A stretch of DNA of 64,000 nucleotides, taken from assembly GCA_014534095.1 (NCBI GenBank), contig JACVSD010000001.1, positions 1 to 64,000 on the forward strand. Direction: 5' to 3'. Made by a program: the position numbers and the translations under genes. Shown piece after piece: positions 7,954-16,503 of the stretch (positions within the stretch are counted from its first letter, which is position 1; every line of letters begins with the position of its first letter). The notes beneath the pieces were generated by a model. It ran no database searches. It worked only from the letters and a program-made list of their open reading frames with translations, and was not told where the DNA came from. This stretch comes from Nitrospiraceae bacterium (GTDB lineage: Bacteria > Nitrospirota > Nitrospiria > Nitrospirales > Nitrospiraceae).

Positions 7954-9015
7954 ATGAACAAACCCGGATTCCTCCTGCCGGCTTTTATAACCCTCCTAAG
8001 CATGACCTTGATGACAGGAACCGGCTATGCAGAGCGAGGCTTGATTCCAGAGGAGATGATCTATGTCGGTCACGGGCCGTCAGTGATGGGGATCGACAAA
8101 GAGATGTCGGGAAACTCAAACAAAGCCGTGACCGCGTATGACCGTAGAATGAAGGGGCCTTGGTCTGCCGAGGCATTGAATGACGAGGGACCGGCGCATA
8201 TGGTCTTCGTGGATGCCTATCTACTCGACCGGTATGAGGTTTCTAACAAGGACTTTAAAGACTTTATGAGGAGCACCGGCCACCCGGCTCCCGCCTATTG
8301 GGATGATCCACGACTCAATGCGCCTACTCAACCGGTCGTCGGCGTAAATTGGGAAGACGCCCAGGCCTTTTGCGCCTACCGTGGTAAGCGCTTGCCGACA
8401 GAGGCCGAATGGGAGAAAGCGGCTCGCGGTCCCAACGCCTATCGCTATCCATGGGGCAATGAGTTTGATTCGAGCAAAGCGAACTATGGCCGCAATCACG
8501 ATGCGACGCTGCCAGTGGACTCCTATCCCGACGGAGCCAGTTATTATGGGGTTTACAACATGGCAGGAAATGTCTTCGAGTGGGTTGCTGACTGGTATGA
8601 TCCCCATTACTACGGACGGCTTGAAACCATGGTCAACCCGCCCGGTCCGCCGCAGCCCGTCTGGATTGGCGGAACCGGCACCTATGTCGACCGACTTACA
8701 GTCGGTAACAAGCGGGTCATTCGTGGCGGATCCTGGATCGCGCCGGCTAGCACCGTTCGGTCTACCCACCGCTTTTGGAATCATCCCGATAATAACAGCT
8801 ATGGCGTAGGTCTGGGCCTCCGTTGCGCCAAGACCGCTCCGCAGGAAATGGAACAGCGGATCAGGGACACCTACATCTCCGCTCTGTCGGACATGGGTCG
8901 TGAACGGTTTGCAGACGCGGAGCAGGCGGTCACTCGCGGCTTGGCTCTTGATCCGAAAAATGTCGAACTTCTAGATCTCCGAGTGCTGATCCAGAAGTTG
9001 GCGAAGAAACAATGA
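7954..9015 (+). CDS. Secreted SUMF1/FGE-fold protein (second of three)
   Basis: 353 aa with an N-terminal hydrophobic signal (MNKPGFLLPAFITLL) and the same landmarks as its neighbour: RLPTEAEWEKAARGP, YNMAGNVFEWVADWYD, VIRGGSW and GLGLRCAKT. The segment after RGGSW again lacks the catalytic cysteine pair. The C-terminal extension (ISALSDMGRERFADAEQAV) resembles one TPR unit. Its residue pattern is close to the first copy, including an identical HRFWN block, which points to tandem duplication. It follows the first copy by 73 bases, so an operon is likely. Confidence 0.85.
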   Translation: MNKPGFLLPAFITLLSMTLMTGTGYAERGLIPEEMIYVGHGPSVMGIDKEMSGNSNKAVTAYDRRMKGPWSAEALNDEGPAHMVFVDAYLLDRYEVSNKDFKDFMRSTGHPAPAYWDDPRLNAPTQPVVGVNWEDAQAFCAYRGKRLPTEAEWEKAARGPNAYRYPWGNEFDSSKANYGRNHDATLPVDSYPDGASYYGVYNMAGNVFEWVADWYDPHYYGRLETMVNPPGPPQPVWIGGTGTYVDRLTVGNKRVIRGGSWIAPASTVRSTHRFWNHPDNNSYGVGLGLRCAKTAPQEMEQRIRDTYISALSDMGRERFADAEQAVTRGLALDPKNVELLDLRVLIQKLAKKQ

Positions 9016-9054
9016 ATCAGCGATCAATAAATCGAATCCTCCTGGAGGCGTGTC

Positions 9055-9423
9055 ATGACTAACCGCATACCATTGGTGCTGGGAATGATGCTCAGCGCAT
9101 GGCTTGGAGTTTCGCCTCTTGAGGCGCAATCGATCGATCCGGTCTGGCACGCCCGCCCGGCGAGCGTCCAGGGCGTCCATGAGGCCGAATATGCTGTGGA
9201 CCATGCCTGGGAGATCTACCATCGGGCGGCGTTGGGAGGCACCGTTGCCTCGCCCGCTCTGCAGGCGGATATCGAACAGCACCTCCATGAGGCGAGGATG
9301 CTCATGGCTCAGGCGCAAGAAGCTGCGGAGCGAGGGGACTCGCATCAGGTCGAGCGTCTTGTCGGACAAATTCAGATCCATACGGCGCAAGCCATCGCGG
9401 AGAGTAAGGAGCAAAAGAAATGA
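9055..9423 (+). CDS. Small secreted helical protein of unknown function
   Basis: 122 aa. A signal peptide ends near PLEAQS; the mature part is predicted to be almost all helix (YAVDHAWEIYHRAAL, IEQHLHEARMLMAQAQEAAE) and is rich in His, Glu and Gln. No family is recognised; the helix/His pattern is loosely like small periplasmic metal-binding four-helix proteins, a weak resemblance only. Its TGA overlaps the ATG of the third SUMF1 gene, so the two are translationally coupled and probably work together. Confidence 0.75.
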   Translation: MTNRIPLVLGMMLSAWLGVSPLEAQSIDPVWHARPASVQGVHEAEYAVDHAWEIYHRAALGGTVASPALQADIEQHLHEARMLMAQAQEAAERGDSHQVERLVGQIQIHTAQAIAESKEQKK

Positions 9424-10307
9424 CGCTAGGCTCATGGTGTGAAGTATGTTGCGTGAGGATGATCTCTGTGGTCGTGGCGACGGCCTGCGGTCTCGTACCT
9501 ATAGCCGTCGTGGCGGCTGCGCCGAGTATGTCAGAGCCCGACCCGGTCCGGATGGTCACCATTCCCGCGGGAACTTTTTTGATGGGGAATCCAGAGGGCA
9601 CTGGCCGAGCCGACGAATGGCCCCAGCGGTCTGTGCATTTGGACACGTATGTCATCGATCAGGTTGAGGTGACCAATGAGCGGTATCTGACGTTCGTGAC
9701 CGCTACGGGGCATCGGAATCCACCGAATCCCTATGGGACGGGTCCGCTTCTATCAGTGAAAGGCATCGAACAACTCCCGGTCGTCCAAACGACGTGGTAT
9801 GACGCCAAGGCTTATTGCAGCTGGGCGAAGAAGCGGTTGCCGACCGAAGCGGAATGGGAAAAGGCCGCTCGTGGGACGGATGGTCGCCGATTTCCCTGGG
9901 GGAATGAGCCGGCGGCGTTACAACGTGCGAACTACGATCGCGAATGGGAAGACGAGAAGACGCTGTCTCCGGTTGGAACATTGCCGACCGGAGATTCCCC
10001 GTACGGAGTGAAAGACATGGCGGGCAATGCCAGGGAGTGGGTCTCAGACTGGTATGACGCGGAGTATTATCGACATGCTCCTGATCGAAACCCGCAGGGT
10101 CCTGACAAAAAGGGCGTCGTTCGATCAATCCGCGGCGGCTCGTGGCATAGCCCCGAAACCGATGTCACCACATCAGCGAGAGGTCGCGGTGGGTTTGCGT
10201 TGCAGACGCATGGCACCGGATTCCGTTGCGCCCGTAGCGTGGAGCCGATGCTCAGTGACACAGACCTGCGGGGGCCACTGCGCTCTCTTCGTGATGACGA
10301 GGGCTGA
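9420..10307 (+). CDS. Secreted SUMF1/FGE-fold protein (third of three)
   Basis: 295 aa. The ATG at 9420 overlaps the preceding stop as ATGA and has AAGGAG eight bases upstream; a downstream ATG at 9459 would give a shorter signal peptide. The domain shows MVTIPAGTFLMGN, RLPTEAEWEKAARGT, VKDMAGNAREWVSDWYD, SIRGGSW and GTGFRCARS. The catalytic cysteines after RGGS are absent (HSPETDVTTSARGRGG). It is more distant than the first two copies and lacks their TPR-like C-terminal extension. Confidence 0.83.
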   Translation: MTLGSWCEVCCVRMISVVVATACGLVPIAVVAAAPSMSEPDPVRMVTIPAGTFLMGNPEGTGRADEWPQRSVHLDTYVIDQVEVTNERYLTFVTATGHRNPPNPYGTGPLLSVKGIEQLPVVQTTWYDAKAYCSWAKKRLPTEAEWEKAARGTDGRRFPWGNEPAALQRANYDREWEDEKTLSPVGTLPTGDSPYGVKDMAGNAREWVSDWYDAEYYRHAPDRNPQGPDKKGVVRSIRGGSWHSPETDVTTSARGRGGFALQTHGTGFRCARSVEPMLSDTDLRGPLRSLRDDEG

Positions 10308-10603
10308 GGCTTGTCTGAAGACCGCGGGAGATTTGGGGTCGCCGCTAAATCGAGGGTATGGATTCTCGACCCGCGTCAGGACCTCGAGATACGAACCGGC
10401 TGATCCTAACGATATGCCGCTGCATGACTTGCGAAGAGGCGATTGATTCGGTTCTTCGGAACTGACAGACGGAATCTGCTTTTACCGGACGAAACAGCGC
10501 ACCTATGTTCAGGACTTGAAACGCAGACCTCGTCGGTCCGCCGAACGCGATCAATTAGGGCTGCGGACGACGGATCTTGCGTCGCATCGAGAGAGGAGTA
10601 ATC

Positions 10604-11521
10604 GTGAAAATCGTATTGGCAGGGGCCTCCGGATTTCTCGGGTTCAGCCTTTGCCAGGCGTTGCGCCGGCAGGGTCATCGGCTGACGATCCTGACTCGCC
10701 GGGCAGCAGAACTTCAACGGCTCTTGGGGACGACCGTTCACGTCGTCGAGTGGGATGCAGCACGTGGAGGCCCATGGGAACAGGCGTTCAGTGGAGCGGA
10801 AGCGGTGATCAATTTGGCGGGGGCGCCCATCGCTGGCGCCCGCTGGACAGAGTCCCGCAAGCGGCTCATCGCCGAGAGCCGGTTGCAGTCAACCAGACTG
10901 TTAGTCCAAGCTTGCTCCAGACTCACCGTTAAACCGGAGCTGTTCATCAATGCGTCTGGCATCGGATACTATGGCCCGCAGGGTGATGACGCGGTCAATG
11001 AATCCAGCCCGCCTGGACGGGGCTTTCTTGCGGATCTCTGCGTGCACTGGGAGGCGGCTGCCCGGGATGCCGCCGCGATCGGCATGCGTGTGATTTGTCT
11101 GAGGACCGGTATGGTCCTCGAGGAGGACGGCGGGGCGCTGCCGCGCATAGCCATTCCTTTTCGGCTCTTTCTGGGTGGGCCGGTGATGCCAGGGAGCCAA
11201 TGGATGTCCTGGATTCACCGTGACGATTGGGTCGGGCTGGTAGAATGGGCGCTGACAAATAAGGCGATCTCCGGACCCATCAATGTGGTGGCGCCGCATC
11301 CTGTCAGCATGAGCGAGTTCTGCCGGACACTCGGGACCGTGCTGCGCCGGCCTTCGTGGCTTCCCGTTCCTGAACTCGTTCTCAGACTTGCCCTGGGTGA
11401 ACTGGCAACGCTCATGACGACGGGGCAACGGGTTGCGCCGACGGTCGCACAGGAAGGCGGCTATCGTTTTCGTTTCCCGTTTCTTGAAGGAGCATTGCGA
11501 TCCATATCGGCAAAGACCTGA
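10604..11521 (+). CDS. TIGR01777-family NAD-dependent epimerase/dehydratase
   Basis: 305 aa from the GTG at 10604, which has GAGAGGAG upstream. An atypical SDR Rossmann fold opens with VKIVLAGASGFLG. Other family marks are INLAGAPI, ARWTESRKR and SGIGYYGPQGD. The C-terminal DUF1731-like part contains VAPHPVSMSEFCRTLG and RVAPTVAQEGGYRFRFP. The family (YfcH-like) has no firmly established substrate. It stands alone: 296 bases upstream and 355 downstream have no clear gene. Confidence 0.92.
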   Translation: MKIVLAGASGFLGFSLCQALRRQGHRLTILTRRAAELQRLLGTTVHVVEWDAARGGPWEQAFSGAEAVINLAGAPIAGARWTESRKRLIAESRLQSTRLLVQACSRLTVKPELFINASGIGYYGPQGDDAVNESSPPGRGFLADLCVHWEAAARDAAAIGMRVICLRTGMVLEEDGGALPRIAIPFRLFLGGPVMPGSQWMSWIHRDDWVGLVEWALTNKAISGPINVVAPHPVSMSEFCRTLGTVLRRPSWLPVPELVLRLALGELATLMTTGQRVAPTVAQEGGYRFRFPFLEGALRSISAKT

Positions 11522-11876
11522 AGGAAGCACGACGTTGTCAGGGAGCACAGGCCAAGCGTTGCAGCGGGCGTCGAACCAATCGCATACACGAGCGGATGGC
11601 GGGCTTCGCCGTATGGCGCTCTGCTGTGACGGCCCAGAAGGCCCTTCTCATAACGCGGGAATCGCGCATGGACCCATCGTGACGGTGGATGGCACCTTGT
11701 GGCCGGTAAGAGTTACGAATAGGTCGTGAGGGTTATACGAGGTGCAGTTGGACGGTTGCCAGTTCTCGGTGCAAACGGCGCAAGGGACCCGAGCTGACCA
11801 TCACCCGCGTGGCGGCCGATTCCTGGAAAGGACCTTCCGCCTTACGAATCCCCTCCCATAGGATAGGAGGCACAGT
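11522..11876. other. Intergenic stretch, no gene seen
   Basis: About 355 bases between the epimerase and the next secreted protein. Short reading frames exist but none has a credible ribosome site with plausible protein composition. No clear promoter, terminator with a T-run, or RNA was recognised. Confidence 0.5.
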
Positions 11877-12419
11877 ATGAAGACTCGATGGAGAATAGTG
11901 GCGATCGCAGCCGTCCTGGCGGCTCTCGCTGCGGGGCCCGTGTGGAGCGAGTCTGCCCCCCTTGGATCTCATCCGACTTCTCCTCCTCTCGCAAAGATGA
12001 ATCTCTACCTCACCGCGGGCGATTATCGCCGTGCGCTGGAAGCGTGCCAACGGAGCATTGACGATGCGCCTTCCGCTGCCACCTATGTGCATCTGACCTA
12101 TGTCTATCACGCGATCGACGCGTATCTTGAGCACCTAGCTAAGGAAGAGCGTTGGATCACCGTCGAGCATCTGTACCTGAATCTGGCCTCCCGAGGCACT
12201 GAGGACTTGGTGGATCCTCCCGGCGGCCTCGCACGCATGGCCAAAGAAATGATTCAACTGAGCGTGCGGCAACAATCTGATGTCAGCGCCGCCATGGCTA
12301 ACCGATTGGAGAAAGCCGAGGTGGATCGCTTGTGGACGCAACAAGCCAAGTGGCGGGCCATCCACCCTGGCACGTGGTGGCAGAGTTTTCCAGCCGCATG
12401 GATCGACGGAGAGGGCTAG
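11877..12419 (+). CDS. Secreted protein with TPR-like start, unknown function
   Basis: 180 aa, preceded by a strong TAGGAGG site. A signal peptide (MKTRWRIVAIAAVLAALAAG) is cleaved near VWSES. Residues about 42-75 (LYLTAGDYRRALEACQRSI) look like one tetratricopeptide hairpin; the rest is helical with Trp-rich C-terminal residues. No characterised family is recognised. Probably periplasmic. Confidence 0.75.
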   Translation: MKTRWRIVAIAAVLAALAAGPVWSESAPLGSHPTSPPLAKMNLYLTAGDYRRALEACQRSIDDAPSAATYVHLTYVYHAIDAYLEHLAKEERWITVEHLYLNLASRGTEDLVDPPGGLARMAKEMIQLSVRQQSDVSAAMANRLEKAEVDRLWTQQAKWRAIHPGTWWQSFPAAWIDGEG

Positions 12420-12543
12420 AGGGGAATCCAGCCCAGGCTGTCGACCATCAGTTCGGATACTCGTGATCGCCGGATGGTGTGGTTGAGATCTACATCGTGC
12501 AGCCTCTCACGAAGAAAATGGGCCAAGGAGCATCGGTGACGCC

Positions 12544-13497
12544 ATGACTACCACGCCGCTTCGCCTGGGCATTAGTCGATGTCTATTGGGCGAAGAGGTC
12601 CGCTTCGACGGCGGGCACAAGAGGGACAATTTTCTTACGGACGTCCTGGGCCGCTATGTGGAATGGGTTCCTGTATGCCCTGAGATGGAAGCAGGGCTCG
12701 GTACGCCTCGTGAAGCGATGCGGTTAGTCGGTGACCCGCGTCATCCTCGGCTGCTGACGATCAACGGCGGACATGATCACACAGCGGCCTTGGAGGCGAT
12801 GACAGAACGGCGCGTCGTGGAGCTGGCGAATGAGGGCTTATCTGGCTTTGTGTTCAAGAAGTCGTCCCCCAGCTGCGGCATGGAGCGGGTGCGTGTGTAC
12901 AATCCGCACGGGATGCCGGCACGAAACGGAGTGGGAATTTTTGCGCGGGGATTCATGGCGCAGTATCCGTTGATTCCGGTCGAGGAAGAGGGACGGCTCT
13001 GTGATCCTGCGCTCAGGGAAAACTTCATTGAGCGAGTGTTCTGCTACCGCCGCTACCAGGATTTGGTGAGCCATGGGATCACGAGGCAGGCGATGGTTCG
13101 CTTCCATACGATCCACAAGTACCTGCTCCTGGCTCATAACCAGTCACACTACGAGATATTGGGGCGCCTGGTAGGGCAGGCGAAGCAGCACCGTCCAATG
13201 GAATTGGCGGTGAAGTATGGGGAACTCTTCATGAAGGCGTTGGCGATGAAGGCGACCGTCCGGAAACACGTTAATGTGTTGCAGCATATCCTGGGGTTCT
13301 TTAAGGAGCGGCTGGGCCAGCCGGAGAAAGCCGAGTTGTTGGGGGTGATCGATGACTATCAACGGGGACTAATTCCGTTGATCGTCCCCCTCACACTGAT
13401 CAAGCACTACGTTCGCCTTTTCGATGTGGAGTACATCCGCGATCAGGTCTATCTCAATCCGCATCCCAAGGAGTTGATGCTGCGCAACCATGTCTAA
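12544..13497 (+). CDS. DUF523-DUF1722 fusion (TudS-like Fe-S domain plus YbgA-like domain)
   Basis: 317 aa. The N-terminal DUF523 domain has three conserved cysteines, ISRCLLGE (Cys13), PVCPEME (Cys45) and SSPSCGM (Cys111), in the positions that hold the [4Fe-4S] cluster of thiouracil desulfidase TudS. The C-terminal DUF1722 domain runs from about residue 160 (FIERVFCYRRYQDL) to VEYIRDQVYLNPHPKELM. A desulfidase-type or nucleobase salvage activity is possible for the first domain; the second is uncharacterised. There is no obvious operon partner. Confidence 0.88.
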   Translation: MTTTPLRLGISRCLLGEEVRFDGGHKRDNFLTDVLGRYVEWVPVCPEMEAGLGTPREAMRLVGDPRHPRLLTINGGHDHTAALEAMTERRVVELANEGLSGFVFKKSSPSCGMERVRVYNPHGMPARNGVGIFARGFMAQYPLIPVEEEGRLCDPALRENFIERVFCYRRYQDLVSHGITRQAMVRFHTIHKYLLLAHNQSHYEILGRLVGQAKQHRPMELAVKYGELFMKALAMKATVRKHVNVLQHILGFFKERLGQPEKAELLGVIDDYQRGLIPLIVPLTLIKHYVRLFDVEYIRDQVYLNPHPKELMLRNHV

Positions 13498-13636
13498 CGA
13501 GACCACTCAGGCAAGGTGTTGCCGATGGTGCCGGAGGTCTAAGCGCTCCCGCCCAGAAGTCGCCATGACAAGACGAGTCTAAGGGCATGGCGCTGCGTGA
13601 GCCGCGATGCCTGGAGAAAAGGAAGGAGCGAGACTG

Positions 13637-14143
13637 GTGATACAGACACGTGGAGTGATTCTAGTCGGTCATGGCGGCATTCCCAAAGGGTGTCCCCAGG
13701 ACATGGTCATGAGACTGAAGCGTCTCGAGGCTCAGCGGCGCTCTGCCAGGCAGCCGCCGTCGGCTGAAGAGGTCGAGCTGGATGGCAAAATACGGCAGTG
13801 GCCCCGGTCGCCCGAGACCGATCCCTATCAGGCAGGTCTCGAAGCGGTAGCCGCTCATTTACGCACCGAGTTGGACGGTGTGCTGTTTGCGGTGGCCTAC
13901 AACGAGTTTTGCGCCCCGACGTTGGAAGAATCGGTGGCGGAGTTGGTTGCGAAGGGGGCGACGCATATCACCGTGACCACGACGATGTTCACGCCGGGGG
14001 GATCCCATTCGGAACTAGAGATTCCGGAAATCCTGGATCATCTGCGGCCGCGGCACCCCACCGTTGACCTGCGCTATGCCTGGCCGTTTGATTTGCAGCA
14101 AGTGGCTCACATGTTGGCGCAACAGATACGACGGTTTGCGTAA
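13637..14143 (+). CDS. CbiX-like sirohydrochlorin chelatase
   Basis: 168 aa from a GTG with AAGGAG eight bases upstream; the in-frame ATG at 13607 has no ribosome site. The chelatase fold opens with GVILVGHGG, and a second metal-binding His lies in FTPGGSHSELEIPEIL, the typical CbiX pattern. A charged insert (about residues 35-65) after the first motif makes it longer than the 120-140 aa single-domain CbiX proteins. It may insert cobalt or iron into sirohydrochlorin for B12 or siroheme, but no other tetrapyrrole gene is nearby. Confidence 0.82.
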   Translation: MIQTRGVILVGHGGIPKGCPQDMVMRLKRLEAQRRSARQPPSAEEVELDGKIRQWPRSPETDPYQAGLEAVAAHLRTELDGVLFAVAYNEFCAPTLEESVAELVAKGATHITVTTTMFTPGGSHSELEIPEILDHLRPRHPTVDLRYAWPFDLQQVAHMLAQQIRRFA

Positions 14144-14247
14144 CCGGTTTTCGGCCGGTGCATGGGACAAGCAGAAGAAAGAGGATTCATTCCATGAGCG
14201 CTCCTGTGTAGAATATCGCCGCTACACCTTGTTATTCAGGAGGAGTC

Positions 14248-14820
14248 GTGCGCGATCAATTGGCCAAGGCCTTTCACGAGACACAGTCATTTAAATGGGA
14301 CCCCAAGCAGGGATTTAAACTGGCCTCCGGGGTCATGAGCCCCTTCTATGTCGATTGTCGGTCCCTCATGGCCCACCCGTCTACGCGTCGGCTCGTAGCA
14401 AGCTTGGCCTACGACGTCTTGAGGCCGGTTGATATGAATTGCCTTGGAGGATTGGAAATCGGGGCCATTTCGATTGCCACGACGATTTCTGATTTTGCGT
14501 TCACGGCGCAACCATCACGGCAATGGCGGACCTTTGTCGTCCGCAAACAGGCTAAAGATCATGGGCTCGGAAAACTGATCGAGGGGACAGTTCGCGCCGG
14601 CGACCGGGCGCTGATCGTCGATGATGTGCTGACTAGCGGAGGCTCTCTGCTAAAGGCGGTGGCGGCCGCGCGAAGCGCTGGCCTCGTCGTCACGCATGCC
14701 TTGGTGATTGTGGATCGTAAGGAGCAGGACGGGTCGAAGAAGGTGGAGAGCGAAGGCGTGACGTTGCTGAGTCTACTGACGGTCGACGATTTGGTAAGAG
14801 AGCAGCCCGCCATGCGGTGA
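14248..14820 (+). CDS. pyrE: Orotate phosphoribosyltransferase
   Basis: 190 aa from a GTG preceded by CAGGAGGAG. The PRPP-binding motif is clear in ALIVDDVLTSGGSLL, with upstream GLEIGAISIATTIS and FVVRKQAKDHG as in bacterial PyrE. It makes OMP from orotate and PRPP in pyrimidine synthesis. It is not next to other pyr genes here. A possible -10 TAGAAT lies about 35 bases before the start. Confidence 0.95.
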   Translation: MRDQLAKAFHETQSFKWDPKQGFKLASGVMSPFYVDCRSLMAHPSTRRLVASLAYDVLRPVDMNCLGGLEIGAISIATTISDFAFTAQPSRQWRTFVVRKQAKDHGLGKLIEGTVRAGDRALIVDDVLTSGGSLLKAVAAARSAGLVVTHALVIVDRKEQDGSKKVESEGVTLLSLLTVDDLVREQPAMR

Positions 14821-14828
14821 TGTGGCCA

Positions 14829-15140
14829 CTACTTGCATTGAAATTGAATACCCCAACGGCGTTCCTGCACGATGTCCTGAGCCCCTTCGACGGGACCCGC
14901 CAGTTTAACCCGGCCCTTTGTCTCCCCTTCGCGAACGATGGTATATGGCCCGCCGCATTTCTTCTGCATGAGGGCGAACGCGTCGTTCCGAAACGATGAC
15001 AGCATGGATCCTTGCTCTCCTCTGAAGGGGTAGACCACGACCCCGCCATGGTTCTCCTCCTGCAGGAGTTTGGCACCATCCGCACAGCCTGAGAAGAGCA
15101 CTGCCCACAGGGCAAAAGGAAGTCTTGACCAGCGTTTCAT
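14829..15140 (-). CDS. Small lipoprotein of unknown function
   Basis: 103 aa from the ATG at 15140. A short basic start and hydrophobic stretch end in a lipobox-like LFSGC, so it is probably a lipoprotein. The mature part contains GGVVVYPFRGEQGSML and GRVKLAGPVEG and three further Cys residues. No named family is recognised. It ends nine bases from the convergent pyrE stop and is divergent from the rhodanese gene. Confidence 0.72.
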   Translation of the reverse strand: MKRWSRLPFALWAVLFSGCADGAKLLQEENHGGVVVYPFRGEQGSMLSSFRNDAFALMQKKCGGPYTIVREGETKGRVKLAGPVEGAQDIVQERRWGIQFQCK

Positions 15141-15197
15141 GCGGTTTTTATCATGATGAACGGGCCGCATGGCGTATCGACTGATAGGGAGGTTCCT

Positions 15198-15620
15198 ATG
15201 AAACGATTGCTCTTCATACTCTGTGGGTGTGTGCTGCTTGCCGGTCTTGCCTGGGCCGAAGCCTGGTCGTACCATTCCTACCTTCTGAGCGTCCAGCAAT
15301 TACAGAGTGGGTTGGCCAAAGCGCCTTCTCCTGCCAAGAAGGGATTCGTGCTCGTTGACGTGCGCTCGCCGGAAGAGCACGTCTCGGGTGCCATCCCGGG
15401 GACCGATGTGAATATTGACTTTCGTGAAATTAAGTCTCGGCATAAGGAAATCGGTGCTCAGCCGGACGATCATATCGTGGTCTATTGCCAATCCGGGCAT
15501 CGCAGCAATATTGCAGCCGAGGCACTGGCGGATATTGGATATCGGCACGTGTATAACGTCGCGGGCAGTATGAATGCCTGGACAGAAGCCGGGTACCCTG
15601 TTGAACGTCCCCGACGATGA
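15198..15620 (+). CDS. Secreted rhodanese-domain protein
   Basis: 140 aa, with GGGAGG upstream of the ATG. A signal peptide (MKRLLFILCGCVLLAGLAWA) is followed by one rhodanese domain: FVLVDVRSPEEHVSGAIPG and the catalytic loop VVYCQSGHRSN with the active-site Cys, then YNVAGSMNAWTEAGYPVE. Single-domain periplasmic rhodaneses of this kind act in sulfur transfer or thiol chemistry; the substrate cannot be told. Confidence 0.92.
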   Translation: MKRLLFILCGCVLLAGLAWAEAWSYHSYLLSVQQLQSGLAKAPSPAKKGFVLVDVRSPEEHVSGAIPGTDVNIDFREIKSRHKEIGAQPDDHIVVYCQSGHRSNIAAEALADIGYRHVYNVAGSMNAWTEAGYPVERPRR

Positions 15621-15640
15621 GCGAGTGGCGGGACGTCTCA

Positions 15641-16474
15641 CTATCGCGGGCTGACGCCGATGACCGCCGGCAACGGGATGTGTACGGCCGTCGTTCCCGC
15701 GAAGAGCGAGGGCCAAGCCGGATGCAAGGGCTCCTTCCCCTGCCACAGGGACTTGGGGACTAGGATATCGGAGGACGATCCTCCATCCATCGCCATGACC
15801 TGATGGACTGTCGGGAGCGTCTCCTTCACGCACCGGCCGATGTCATAGAGGCTCACCGGATCCAGCGTCTTAAACACAAGAATATGTCCCTCGACGGTTT
15901 CTGCCACAAGGGTTTGGAATGCGCGTTTTCCTGTCTGACGGACGCGAATGGCTCCTCCACCGTCCACCAGCATGAGCGCTTGTGCCGCCTCGCGATAAGT
16001 GACGCGTCGTTCATCAAAGTGGTCAACGGCTAGATCTACCACCCGGGCCCGCCTGGGCGCTGATGCGGTTGGTTCGGCGACAAACAACCCCTGCCAGGTT
16101 GCATGGCGTCGGGTACCCAGCGGCCGGCCGTTCTGATACAGCAGGCCCAGATACCGAAAATCGTGCGTGAACAGTCCCGCATTGAATATTAGGTGGTGCC
16201 CAGTCGTCCGGTACCAGTCTTCGATAGTTGGTGGCTGCGAGAAGCCGTCCTCTGAGAAATAGTGCACGGAGAACCGATAGCGCTCAGGATTAATATCAGT
16301 CAAGAGTGTCGGAGGAACCTCAGGGCAGTCACTGCCAGGTTTCCACACCGTGAGCGCCAGCCCGTCACTGACCCGTTGCCAAAGGAGGTCTTGGGCGAAA
16401 CTAGGAGGAGGTGCCAGGATGCAAACCAGAAACAACAGCAGCCGCGACACGGGGGAGGTGAGAGGTGAAGACAT
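15641..16474 (-). CDS. Phosphodiester glycosidase (DUF2233) family secreted protein
   Basis: 277 aa with a signal peptide ending near PPSFAQD. The NAGPA/DUF2233 fold is shown by FNAGLFTHDFRYLGLLYQNG and by VMAMDGGSSSDILVP, the DGG(S/A)S signature of the family. Relatives remove GlcNAc from phosphodiester-linked sugars or act on polysaccharide. It is convergent with the rhodanese gene and 29 bases downstream of the hybrid kinase gene; the latter link may be only positional. Confidence 0.83.
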   Translation of the reverse strand: MSSPLTSPVSRLLLFLVCILAPPPSFAQDLLWQRVSDGLALTVWKPGSDCPEVPPTLLTDINPERYRFSVHYFSEDGFSQPPTIEDWYRTTGHHLIFNAGLFTHDFRYLGLLYQNGRPLGTRRHATWQGLFVAEPTASAPRRARVVDLAVDHFDERRVTYREAAQALMLVDGGGAIRVRQTGKRAFQTLVAETVEGHILVFKTLDPVSLYDIGRCVKETLPTVHQVMAMDGGSSSDILVPKSLWQGKEPLHPAWPSLFAGTTAVHIPLPAVIGVSPR

Positions 16475-16503
16475 TGCAAAGGCGTCGTGACGCGTTCCTG
16501 CGA

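Noticed and set aside
10449..10464. Small hairpin GTTC-TTCG-GAAC with a UUCG tetraloop
   Set aside because: Only four to six base pairs and no following T-run, so not called a terminator.
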